A stretch of 64,000 bases of DNA from Nocardioides sp. TRM66260-LWL (lineage in GTDB: Bacteria > Actinomycetota > Actinomycetes > Propionibacteriales > Nocardioidaceae). The notes below the pieces were generated by a model. It was given only the letters and a program-made list of their open reading frames with translations. It was not told where the DNA came from and made no database searches. The stretch lies in contig NZ_JAIQZK010000005.1 in the NCBI RefSeq assembly GCF_020075545.1, forward strand, positions 248,001 through 312,000. Reading direction: 5' to 3'. How positions within the stretch are numbered: the first letter of the stretch is position 1; every line of letters begins with the position of its first letter. A program made the translations under genes and the position numbers. This document shows positions 19,158 through 26,354 of this stretch, piece by piece.

Positions 19158-19993
19158 GGCCTCACCCTACGGAGCAGCGCCGACACCCGGTCCGGGACGG
19201 CGGGGTGCGGGTCGGGCGCCGTCGGGGCCGCGCGCAGCAGCCGGGCCGCCTCGGCCGCGGTAGGGCGGTCGGCCGGATCGGGGGCGGCGAGCCGGGCGGC
19301 CAGGCTGTGCAGGGCGTGCCGGCCGAGGGCGTCCGGCGCGTCCGGCTGCGGCGGAGCGGCGGCGTCGAGCAGGCGCGTGAGCAGGCGACCGGCCGCCCAG
19401 ACGTCCTGCGCGGGGTGGGCCGGGTGGCCCTCGCCCGCCTCCGGGGCGACGGCACCGGCCGTCCCGACGACCTCGGACCGCAGCCGGGCGGCGGGAGGCT
19501 CGCGGTGGCCGACCGGCACGGTCAGGCCGTGGTCGCCGAGCCGCACGCGGGGCGGCGTGCCCGCCGAGGGGTCGAGCAGCAGGTTGCCGGGCGTCACGTC
19601 GCGGTGCACGAGGCCCGCGGCGTGCAGGGCCGCGAGGCCGTCGAGGAGCCGGGCGACGACGCAGGCCGCTGTGCCCGGCGGCGGCGCGGTGGTCGCGAGG
19701 AGGGTGGCCAGCGAGCCGCCGCGGGCCAGCGGCGCGACCAGGACGACGACGGCGCCGTCGGCCAGCCAGGCGTCCGGGTGCAGCAGCGCGGGGTGGACGA
19801 CGTGCCGCGCCGCGTGCTCGCGGTGCGCGGCCCGGAGCGCGTCGGGGCCGGGGTCGCGGAGGACCTTCGCGGCCACCGGCGCCCGGCGTCCGCGGACCCG
19901 TGCGACGTGCACGGTGGCCGTCGCCCCGTGACCGAGGACGGGTCCGAGCACGCAGTCGCCCGGGCCGGGGGCGGCACGGGTCGGGAGGCGCAC
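19154..19993 (-). CDS. serine/threonine protein kinase
   Basis: A 279-aa cytoplasmic Hanks-type kinase without a visible transmembrane segment. N-lobe Gly loop [12 protein letters not shown] and AAKVL (catalytic Lys), catalytic loop [12 protein letters not shown], and GDHG in place of DFG, so the metal Asp is kept. GTG at 19993 is chosen because GGAGGA lies just upstream and the domain begins right after it ([12 protein letters not shown]); the longer open frame upstream is not kinase-like. It overlaps nfo by 4 nt. Substrates unknown. Confidence 0.85.
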   Translation of the reverse strand: MRLPTRAAPGPGDCVLGPVLGHGATATVHVARVRGRRAPVAAKVLRDPGPDALRAAHREHAARHVVHPALLHPDAWLADGAVVVLVAPLARGGSLATLLATTAPPPGTAACVVARLLDGLAALHAAGLVHRDVTPGNLLLDPSAGTPPRVRLGDHGLTVPVGHREPPAARLRSEVVGTAGAVAPEAGEGHPAHPAQDVWAAGRLLTRLLDAAAPPQPDAPDALGRHALHSLAARLAAPDPADRPTAAEAARLLRAAPTAPDPHPAVPDRVSALLRRVRP

Positions 19994-20069
19994 GGGGTCC
20001 TCCTGCCCGCGGTCCGTGCGCGGGCTCGGGCGCGTCCACAGCCGGCCGTCGCGCCCGGGTCCGCGACGG

Positions 20070-20242
20070 TTGGTGAGGTCGGCACGCCGGCTGATAGCCT
20101 GCGACGTCCCTCGCGCGACCCCACCGACGGGTGCTCGTCCCGGGGGACGTTCCCACGGCCCTCTCGGCCGTCGGGAGACGCACCAGCCCTCCTGCCACGG
20201 AGAGACCGTGGCCGCTCTAGTCCAGAGGAGGTGGAGACCGCT
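20070..20242 (+). promoter_or_regulatory. rpsF promoter and structured leader
   Basis: TTGGTG (20070-20075) and TAGCCT (20095-20100) form a candidate promoter about 140 nt before rpsF. The leader contains stems ACGGCC/GGCCGT (20155-20171) and a perfect GCCACGG-AGAGA-CCGTGGC (20194-20212), then a GAGGAGG site. Many bacteria have an S6:S18-binding leader here; whether this is one is untested. Confidence 0.5.
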
Positions 20243-20533
20243 GTGCGCAAGTATGAAGTGATGGTCATCCTCGACCCGAGTCTCGAAGAGCGCACCATCG
20301 CGCCCTCGCTCGAGAAGTACCTCAGCGTCGTGACCAAGGACGGCGGCTCGGTCGAGTCCGTCGACGTCTGGGGCCGTCGGCGCCTGGCGTACGAGATCAA
20401 GAAGAACGCCGAGGGCATCTACGCCGTCGTCAGCCTGACGTCGGAGCCGGCCACCGTCAAGGAGCTCGACCGTCAGCTCACGCTGAACGAGTCGATCCTC
20501 CGCACCAAGGTCATCCGCCCCGACGCCCACTGA
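20243..20533 (+). CDS. rpsF: 30S ribosomal protein S6
   Basis: A 96-aa S6 protein, beginning [19 protein letters not shown] and carrying the conserved [19 protein letters not shown] segment. S6 binds S18 on the platform of the 30S subunit. GTG start at 20243 with the GAGGAGG ribosome-binding site at 20225-20231. First gene of the rpsF-ssb-rpsR-rplI cluster. Confidence 0.97.
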   Translation: MRKYEVMVILDPSLEERTIAPSLEKYLSVVTKDGGSVESVDVWGRRRLAYEIKKNAEGIYAVVSLTSEPATVKELDRQLTLNESILRTKVIRPDAH

Positions 20534-20725
20534 GGTCCGGGGCCGCGGCCCCGCCCTCGCGGCGTCGTCTGTGGACGACCCCTGTCCGGTTGTCGGCGGC
20601 CTCGGCCACGATGGCCGCCGTCGGGCATCCGCCCGCGCCGGACGCACCCGCAACAGGATCAGCACCCGGACACCTCAGGACGCCCCGGCCCTCCCGGGTC
20701 GGCGTTCGGACCCTAGGGAGACCTC

Positions 20726-21274
20726 ATGGCAGGCGAGACCGTCATCACGGTGGTCGGCAACCTCGTCGACGACCCGGAGCTGCGCTTCACCCCCTCGGGG
20801 GCGGCCGTGGCGAACTTCCGGATCGCGTCGACGCCGCGCACCTTCGACCGTCAGTCCAACGAGTGGAAGGACGGGGAGTCCATGTACCTGTCCTGCTCGG
20901 TCTGGCGTCAGGCCGCGGAGAACGTCGCCGAGTCCCTGCAGCGCGGCATGCGCGTCGTCGTGCAGGGTCGCCTGAAGTCGCGTCAGTACGAGACCCGTGA
21001 GGGCGAGAAGCGCACCGTCTTCGAGATCGAGGTCGAGGAGGTCGGTCCGTCGCTCAAGTACGCCACCGCCAAGGTCACTCGCGCCAGCCGCTCCGGCGGC
21101 GGGGGCGGGTACTCCGGCGGCGGCTCGGCCGCTCCGGCCGGGGGCGACGACCCGTGGGCCACCCCCGCCCCCCAGGGCGGCGGCGGTGGTGGCGGCTACG
21201 GCGGAGGCCAGCGTCCCGCCGCGGGCAACGACCCGTGGGCGGCGCCGGGCGCCGCCGACGAGCCGCCGTTCTGA
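20726..21274 (+). CDS. ssb: single-stranded DNA-binding protein
   Basis: A 182-aa SSB with an N-terminal OB fold ([40 protein letters not shown]), a Gly-rich disordered linker and the acidic tip DEPPF that recruits repair and replication partners. Length and composition match actinobacterial SsbA. ATG at 20726 follows TAGGGAG, which can be read either as a ribosome-binding site (AGGGAG) or as a -10 box (TAGGGA, 6 nt spacer). The 192-bp gap after rpsF holds a perfect GGGGCCGCGGCCCC palindrome (20539-20552). Confidence 0.97.
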   Translation: MAGETVITVVGNLVDDPELRFTPSGAAVANFRIASTPRTFDRQSNEWKDGESMYLSCSVWRQAAENVAESLQRGMRVVVQGRLKSRQYETREGEKRTVFEIEVEEVGPSLKYATAKVTRASRSGGGGGYSGGGSAAPAGGDDPWATPAPQGGGGGGGYGGGQRPAAGNDPWAAPGAADEPPF

Positions 21275-21392
21275 TCCTCCCGCCCCATCCCGGGCCCCCG
21301 TCGTCCGCGACGGGCTGATCCATCCGTGCACACCCTCACCATTCCGACCCGGTAGCCAGTCCGGGACGGGCTTCTAGAAAGGAAGCACCACA

Positions 21393-21629
21393 ATGGCCAA
21401 GGCAGTGATGCGCAAGCCGAAGAAGAAGGTTTGCCAGTTCTGCAAGGAGAAGGCGACCGGCGTCGACTACAAGGACACCGGTCTCCTCCGCAAGTTCATC
21501 TCCGACCGCGGCAAGATCCGCGCTCGTCGGGTCACCGGCAACTGCGTCCAGCACCAGCGCGACGTCGCCACCGCCGTGAAGAACGCGCGCGAGGTCGCCC
21601 TGCTGCCCTACACGTCCACCGGTCGCTGA
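21393..21629 (+). CDS. rpsR: 30S ribosomal protein S18
   Basis: A 78-aa S18 protein starting [20 protein letters not shown]. The CQFC pair marks the zinc-binding (C+) type rather than the zinc-independent paralogue used in zinc starvation. ATG with GAAAGGA upstream. It binds S6 in the 30S platform, consistent with its place in this cluster. Confidence 0.97.
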   Translation: MAKAVMRKPKKKVCQFCKEKATGVDYKDTGLLRKFISDRGKIRARRVTGNCVQHQRDVATAVKNAREVALLPYTSTGR

Positions 21630-21643
21630 GAGGAGTCGAGGAG

Positions 21644-22090
21644 ATGAAGCTCATCCTGACCCAGGAGGTCACCGGCCTCGGTGGCCCCGGCGACGTCGTC
21701 GAGGTGAAGGACGGCTACGGCCGCAACTACCTCGTCCCCCGTGGTCTCGGCATCCGCTGGACCCGCGGCGGCGAGAAGACCGTCGAGTCGATCAAGGCCG
21801 CCCGTGCGGCCCGCGCCGTCCGCGACCTCGGCCACGCCGGCGAGGTCAAGACCAAGCTCGAGGCCGCGCAGGTCAACGTCAAGGTCCGGGCCGGCGAGGG
21901 CGGTCGCCTCTTCGGCGCCGTCACCGTCGCCGAGATCGCCTCGGCGCTCTCCGAGGCGTCCGGCGAGACCGTCGACAAGCGCACCATCGCGGTGAAGAAC
22001 CCGATCAAGGCGCTCGGTGCCCACGAGGTCACCGTCCGCCTGCACGACGAGGTCACCGCCACGGTGGCGCTCAACGTCGTCAAGGGCTGA
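21644..22090 (+). CDS. rplI: 50S ribosomal protein L9
   Basis: A 148-aa L9 with the N-terminal rRNA-binding domain ([31 protein letters not shown]), a central long helix rich in Ala/Arg/Glu and a C-terminal domain ([20 protein letters not shown]). ATG at 21644, 14 nt after rpsR, with GAGGAG upstream, so the two are co-translated. Confidence 0.97.
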   Translation: MKLILTQEVTGLGGPGDVVEVKDGYGRNYLVPRGLGIRWTRGGEKTVESIKAARAARAVRDLGHAGEVKTKLEAAQVNVKVRAGEGGRLFGAVTVAEIASALSEASGETVDKRTIAVKNPIKALGAHEVTVRLHDEVTATVALNVVKG

Positions 22091-22126
22091 CGCACGCAGC
22101 ATCCGCTCCCCCGACCGGGGGAACGC

Positions 22127-22165
22127 ACAGCGGCCCGGTCCCCCTCGCGGGGGCCGGGCCGCTGT
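22127..22165 (+). terminator. rplI terminator
   Basis: A long hairpin: ACAGCGGCCCGG pairs with CCGGGCCGCTGT, extended by C5/G5 around a short loop, followed by GTCGTT. It lies between convergent genes. A smaller TCCCCCGACCGGGGGA hairpin at 22107-22122 precedes it. Confidence 0.75.
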
Positions 22166-22201
22166 GTCGTTCGGGTCCGCTCGCGGTGTCGACGGGGCGC
22201 C

Positions 22202-23779
22202 TCAGCGCAGGACGATGCCGTCCACGAGCACGCGCTTGGAGTCGACCGTGCGGATCACGACGGTGCCGCTGACCGGCTTGGCCCGGGAGTCGCGCAGGAC
22301 GAACACGGCGTGCCGGTTGGCCTGGGAGAAGTTGAGGTTCAGCAGGTACTGCTCGCCGGCGACGGTGACGCTCAGCGACCCGTAGCCAGGGCCGATCGGG
22401 GCGATGATCCGCAGCTCGCGGTTGTTGCGGGCGGTCGCCTTGAGCGTCGCGCCGGCCCGCTTGGTGGAGAGGTAGTCGCCGTCGACGTAGCCGACGGCCT
22501 TGACGGTGCTCCAGCCCGAGCCGCGGGCCGCGGTGAGGTCGCGGGGCACGAAGAAGCGGACGCTCGCGGGCGTGGCGTCGGCGTTGCCGGCGAAGTCGAC
22601 CGCGGTCACCCTCAGGACCGCCGGGCCCGGGGGGATGTCGCGGAACCGGGTGCGACCGTCACGGCAGGGGTAGGCCTTGCCGTCGATGGTGCACCGATAG
22701 GTGACGGCGCGCTCGTTGCTGTCCAGGGTCAGGATCGGGCTGTCGGTGGTGACGACCGGCTCCTTCGGCGTGGAGAAGTCGACCGGCAGGCCGCTGATCC
22801 GCGTGGTCGGGGCGGTGAGGTCGGGGATGATGACCTGGGTGGCGGGGGTCTGGTCGACGTCCGCCTTGTCGGCCGACGCGCCGGCGCCGAACGGCGGCGC
22901 CGAGGTGGCGTCGATCGCGTTGTCGGCGGCGTCGATCGCCCGCGCGCGGAAGACGTAGCGGGTGCCCTCCTTCAGGTTGCCGACCCGCTGCGGGCTGGTG
23001 CACGCCTGCCACGTCGCCGGCGGGGTGGAGCCGCTGTACACCTGGCACTCGTAGGCGAGCGGGTCGGTGTCGCCGTCGGTGTAGGAGCCGGCGAACGAGA
23101 CGTCGACGCTGGTGGCCTTCACGTAGCCGCGGTTGACCTTCGGGGACGTCGCGGTGATCGCGGTCTGCGGCGGCGTGACGTCGTCGCACCGGGTCTGGAA
23201 CGGGCCGGCCGCCTCGCTGGTGCAGGTGGAGGCCGCGGCGGCGGCGACCCGGAAGGTGGTGGCCGCGGGCGTGGCGTCGACGTCGGGGACGTCGGTGGCC
23301 GCGCCGGTGCCGAGCAGGCCCGGGGCGCTGGTCGCGTCGATCGCGCGGTCGGAGAGGTCGACGGCGCGCACCCGGAAGGTGTAGCGGGCGCCCTGCGTCA
23401 GACCGGGGTAGGTCTGCGGGCTGGTGCACGCCTGCCAGGCGTCGGGGGCGGTGGAGCCGGTGTAGAGCTGGCACTCGAAGCCGAGCGTGCCGGTGTCGGC
23501 GTCGGTGTAGGCGCCGGTGAAGCGCATCTGGACGCCGGTGGCGTTCAGGGTGCCGTCGAGGATCGCGGGGCTGCTGGTGCCGAGGTCGGTGGTGGGGGCG
23601 GTGTCGTCGTCGCAGCGGGTCTGGCCGAGGCCGCCGAAGCCGCCGCTGGGCGCCTCGGAGAGGCAGGAGGCGGCGGCCTGGGCACTCGGCGGGGCGAGCA
23701 TCGGCAGACCGGCCAGCAGCAGGCCGGCCACGCCGAGGGAGGCGGTGCGCGCGAGGCGACGGTGGCGGGAGAGGGGCAT
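22202..23779 (-). CDS. secreted protein with duplicated Ig-like modules
   Basis: A 525-aa exported protein: Sec signal peptide (ASLGVAGLLLAGLPMLAPP...AQA), two homologous ~130-residue modules each opening with a Cys pair and TRCDD, and each carrying a YTDxDT...ECQxYxGSTxPxxWQACTSPQ stretch. A third, shorter module follows (YRCTIDGKAYPCRDG...DFAGN), then a beta-rich C-terminal domain. This resembles the repeated Ig/FN3-like extracellular modules of actinobacterial surface proteins. Four cysteines per module suggest disulfides. ATG with AAGGA upstream. Function unknown; surface adhesion or matrix role is inference. Confidence 0.75.
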   Translation of the reverse strand: MPLSRHRRLARTASLGVAGLLLAGLPMLAPPSAQAAASCLSEAPSGGFGGLGQTRCDDDTAPTTDLGTSSPAILDGTLNATGVQMRFTGAYTDADTGTLGFECQLYTGSTAPDAWQACTSPQTYPGLTQGARYTFRVRAVDLSDRAIDATSAPGLLGTGAATDVPDVDATPAATTFRVAAAAASTCTSEAAGPFQTRCDDVTPPQTAITATSPKVNRGYVKATSVDVSFAGSYTDGDTDPLAYECQVYSGSTPPATWQACTSPQRVGNLKEGTRYVFRARAIDAADNAIDATSAPPFGAGASADKADVDQTPATQVIIPDLTAPTTRISGLPVDFSTPKEPVVTTDSPILTLDSNERAVTYRCTIDGKAYPCRDGRTRFRDIPPGPAVLRVTAVDFAGNADATPASVRFFVPRDLTAARGSGWSTVKAVGYVDGDYLSTKRAGATLKATARNNRELRIIAPIGPGYGSLSVTVAGEQYLLNLNFSQANRHAVFVLRDSRAKPVSGTVVIRTVDSKRVLVDGIVLR

Positions 23780-23834
23780 GTCGATCCTTCAGGGGAGGAG
23801 CCGGCGCGGGGCCGGGCGTCGGTGCGGGAGAAGC

Positions 23835-24383
23835 CTACGAAGCGGTGCCGGGCCGTGGGCCCGATTGATCCAGGCCGGACGCCCAGGGCCGCTCCGCGAG
23901 CACGAGCAGGAGCGTGACGAGGGTCAGCAGCACGCCCACCTGGGCGAGGGCGGTGGCGACCAGCACGAGCTCGGAGCCGGTGGTGAACGCCAGCACCGGC
24001 AGGATCGCCAGGACGATCGCGCCGGTGCGGACGGCGGCGAACCAGCCGAAGGCGGCGGCGTCCGCCCCGCCGAGGGCGAGGATGCCGAGGTGGTGGGCCA
24101 GGCAGCCGAAGGCGCCCAGGCCGGGCAGGCTCACCGCCCAGCCGAGGGAGGGGTCGGCGTCGGCCAGGCGCTGCGCGACCTCGGGCACGGCGAGGGGCAG
24201 GGAGACGAGGAGCGCGACCAGCGCGAAGCCGCGGGCGAGATCGCGCCCGCGTCCCGGGAGACGCTGCAGGCCGACCAGCACGAGCAGCCAGCCGAGCGGA
24301 TCGGCCGCGAGGTCGACGCCGCCGACCGTCAGCCGCAGCCAGACCAGCAGCACCCCGACGGCGAGGATCAGCAGGGGGCGCAC
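23835..24383 (-). CDS. small polytopic membrane protein
   Basis: A 182-aa protein with about five hydrophobic segments (LLILAVGVLLVWLRLTV, WLLVLVGLQRL, FALVALLVSLPLAV, AAVRTGAIVLAILPVLAF, LVATALAQVGVLLTLVTLLL). No family recognised. It starts 9 nt after the MATE gene ends, from a GTG at 24383 placed 6 nt after a TAGACT box whose first three bases are the MATE stop codon. Confidence 0.7.
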   Translation of the reverse strand: MRPLLILAVGVLLVWLRLTVGGVDLAADPLGWLLVLVGLQRLPGRGRDLARGFALVALLVSLPLAVPEVAQRLADADPSLGWAVSLPGLGAFGCLAHHLGILALGGADAAAFGWFAAVRTGAIVLAILPVLAFTTGSELVLVATALAQVGVLLTLVTLLLVLAERPWASGLDQSGPRPGTAS

Positions 24384-24389
24384 CCCCGG

Positions 24390-24395
24390 AGTCTA
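24390..24395 (-). promoter_or_regulatory. -10 box sharing the MATE stop codon
   Basis: TAGACT on the minus strand. Its TAG (24395-24393) is the MATE stop codon and the box ends 6 nt before the GTG of the 182-aa membrane protein gene. Confidence 0.55.
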
Positions 24396-25823
24396 GGTGC
24401 GGGCGGACGTCCCGTCGGCGCCGAGCACCATCCACCGGCCCGAGCGCGTGCGCAGGCCCAGCACGACGGCCCGTGCGCCCATCAGCACCGCGGCGAAGGC
24501 GATCCACACCGCCACCAGTCCGCCGCTCGTCGCGGCCGCCACCGCCGGCAGGTAGACGGCGAGCACGACGAGCCCGGCGCGAGCGAGGTAGCGGCCGTCG
24601 CCGGCGCCGATCAGCACGCCGTCCAGCAGGAAGACGTAGGCGGCCAGCGGCTGCGCGAGGGCGGCGACCAGCAGGACGTCCCCCAGGCGCGCGCGGACGG
24701 CGGCGTCGGGCGTCAGGACGCCGCCGGCCAGCGGCGTCGCCAGCAGCAGGAGGCCGGTGCCGACGCCGACCGCGAGCGACCAGCCGACCAGGCGCCGGAC
24801 GGTGCGACGCACGCGGTCGGGGTCGCCGGCGCCGAGCGCCTGACCGACCAGCGCCTGGGCGGCGATGGCGAGGGCGTCGAGCACGAAGGCGGTGAAGGTC
24901 CAGAGGGTCAGGGCGAGCTGGTGGGCGGCGAGGTCGACGGCGCGGGCGTCGGTCGCACCTGTGGCGCCGGTCGCGCCGGCGGCGACCGCGGCGGTGGTGG
25001 CCAGCAGCGCGGCACGCAGGGTCAGGGTGCGGACGACCAGCGGCACCCCGGCCCGCGCCGCGGCGAGCACGCCCGCGGCGTCCGGCCGCAGCCGCGAGCC
25101 CGACGATCGGGCCTGTCGCAGCACTGCCGCGGCGAGGGCCAGGGCGCCGGCGGTCTGGGCGATCACGGTGCCGATCGCGGAGCCCGCCAGGCCGAGCCCC
25201 AGGGGGAGCACGAGCACCGCGTTGAGCCCGAGGTTGGCCAGGGCCATCGCGGTCGTGACGAGCAGCGGCGTGCGGGTGTCCTGCCGGCCGCGCAGCACGC
25301 CGCTGGCGGCGAGCAGCACGAGCAGCGGCGTCACGCCGAGCGCGGCGATGCGCAGGTACTGCGCGGCGGGTGCGGCGAGCGCGTCGCCGGCCCCGAGGGC
25401 GCGGACGAGCGGCTCGGCGAGCAGGGCGGTTGCCGGCGTCACCAGCACGCCGATCGCGACGGCGAGCCACAGCCCGTCGACGCCCTGCGCCAGCGCGTCC
25501 CGGCCGCGCCCCGCGCCGAGGAGACGGGCGACCTGCGCGGTGGTGCCGTAGGCGAGGAACACGCAGAGCCCGACGATGGTCTGGACGACGGCGCCGGCGA
25601 GGCCGAGAGCCGCCAGCTCGCGGGTGCCGAGGTGGCCGACGATCACGGAGTCGCCCAGGAGCAGCAGGGGCTCGGCGACGAGCGTGGCGAGCGCCGGGAG
25701 CGCCAGGCGGGCGATGGCGCGGTCGAGGTCGCGACCTGCGGGCTGCGGGTGCTGCGGGGGCGTGCCGGACTGCCGGGCCTGCTCGGACGCGGCCGGCTCG
25801 GCGACGTCGTCCGGACCTGGCAC
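24393..25823 (-). CDS. MATE family efflux transporter
   Basis: A 476-aa DinF-like MATE exporter with about 12 membrane segments in two homologous halves: ALPALATLVAEPLLLLGDS with GHLGTRELAALGLAG in the first, and VDLAAHQLALTLWTFTAFVL with AQALVGQALGAGD in the second. Such proteins expel cationic drugs or metabolites using H+ or Na+ gradients; substrate unknown here. GTG at 25823 lies 6 nt after a TAGGGT box (25830-25835), consistent with a leaderless mRNA. Confidence 0.92.
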   Translation of the reverse strand: MPGPDDVAEPAASEQARQSGTPPQHPQPAGRDLDRAIARLALPALATLVAEPLLLLGDSVIVGHLGTRELAALGLAGAVVQTIVGLCVFLAYGTTAQVARLLGAGRGRDALAQGVDGLWLAVAIGVLVTPATALLAEPLVRALGAGDALAAPAAQYLRIAALGVTPLLVLLAASGVLRGRQDTRTPLLVTTAMALANLGLNAVLVLPLGLGLAGSAIGTVIAQTAGALALAAAVLRQARSSGSRLRPDAAGVLAAARAGVPLVVRTLTLRAALLATTAAVAAGATGATGATDARAVDLAAHQLALTLWTFTAFVLDALAIAAQALVGQALGAGDPDRVRRTVRRLVGWSLAVGVGTGLLLLATPLAGGVLTPDAAVRARLGDVLLVAALAQPLAAYVFLLDGVLIGAGDGRYLARAGLVVLAVYLPAVAAATSGGLVAVWIAFAAVLMGARAVVLGLRTRSGRWMVLGADGTSART

Positions 25824-25835
25824 GGGGGAACCCTA

Positions 25836-26354
25836 GGCCACGGCGGGACGGGGGTCCGCGGGCCGGATGGCTGACGACGGCCATCGGGAATGACCCGATC
25901 GGGCCATGTCGGAGCCGGTGGATAACCGACCGTATGTTGTGGAGGATTCACCGACCGGGACCTTTGTCGACAAACCGTCCGGCGGGTCCCGGGCGTGTCG
26001 CGAGAAATCCGTCCACTGTTTCGGGTGCACAGCCCTGGTACGACGTCGTCGCAGGTCAGAGTCCGTGTGGGAGGTTGCTCGGGCGTGTCGTCCACATGCT
26101 CCTCCCCAGGCTGTGCACACCGTGGCGCGTGTCGTCCACGGGGTGACCCCGGTTTTCCACAGGGGCCTGTGGACACGCCGCTTCCCCCGGCCCCCGCGCG
26201 CTGCCTACGGTGCTCGTTCCGCCGGCTCGGGCGGTCGTCCCTGCGGGCGGTGGACGTGCTCGTCGCGTCGCCTCCCGGTTCTGTCGGTGGCGACCCCTAG
26301 CGTCCCTCGGGACGGCCGTCGGGTCGGTCGTCGTCAGCACCTCGGAGGGTCAAC
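25836..26354. promoter_or_regulatory. non-coding region with clustered DnaA-box-like motifs upstream of dnaB
   Basis: No credible gene in 519 bp. Motifs close to the actinobacterial DnaA box TTGTCCACA: GGTGGATAA (25917-25925), TTTGTCGACAAA (25963-25974, one mismatch on each strand), TCGTCCACA (26088-26096), TTTTCCACA (26153-26161) and TGTGGACAC (26168-26176). The last two are within the perfect inverted repeat TCCACAGGGGCCTGTGGA (26156-26173). GTGTCGTCCAC occurs twice (26085, 26129). An inverted repeat ATCGGG-5-CCCGAT lies at 25883-25899. A dnaB -10 candidate TAGCGT is at 26298-26303. Confidence 0.6.

Noticed and set aside
19994..20665. N-terminal extension of the Ser/Thr kinase
   Set aside because: It would overlap rpsF antisense and lacks kinase features; the GTG at 19993 has a good ribosome-binding site.
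25917..26176. Chromosomal origin oriC
   Set aside because: No dnaA or dnaN gene beside it; dnaB follows instead. Kept only as a DnaA-box-like cluster.
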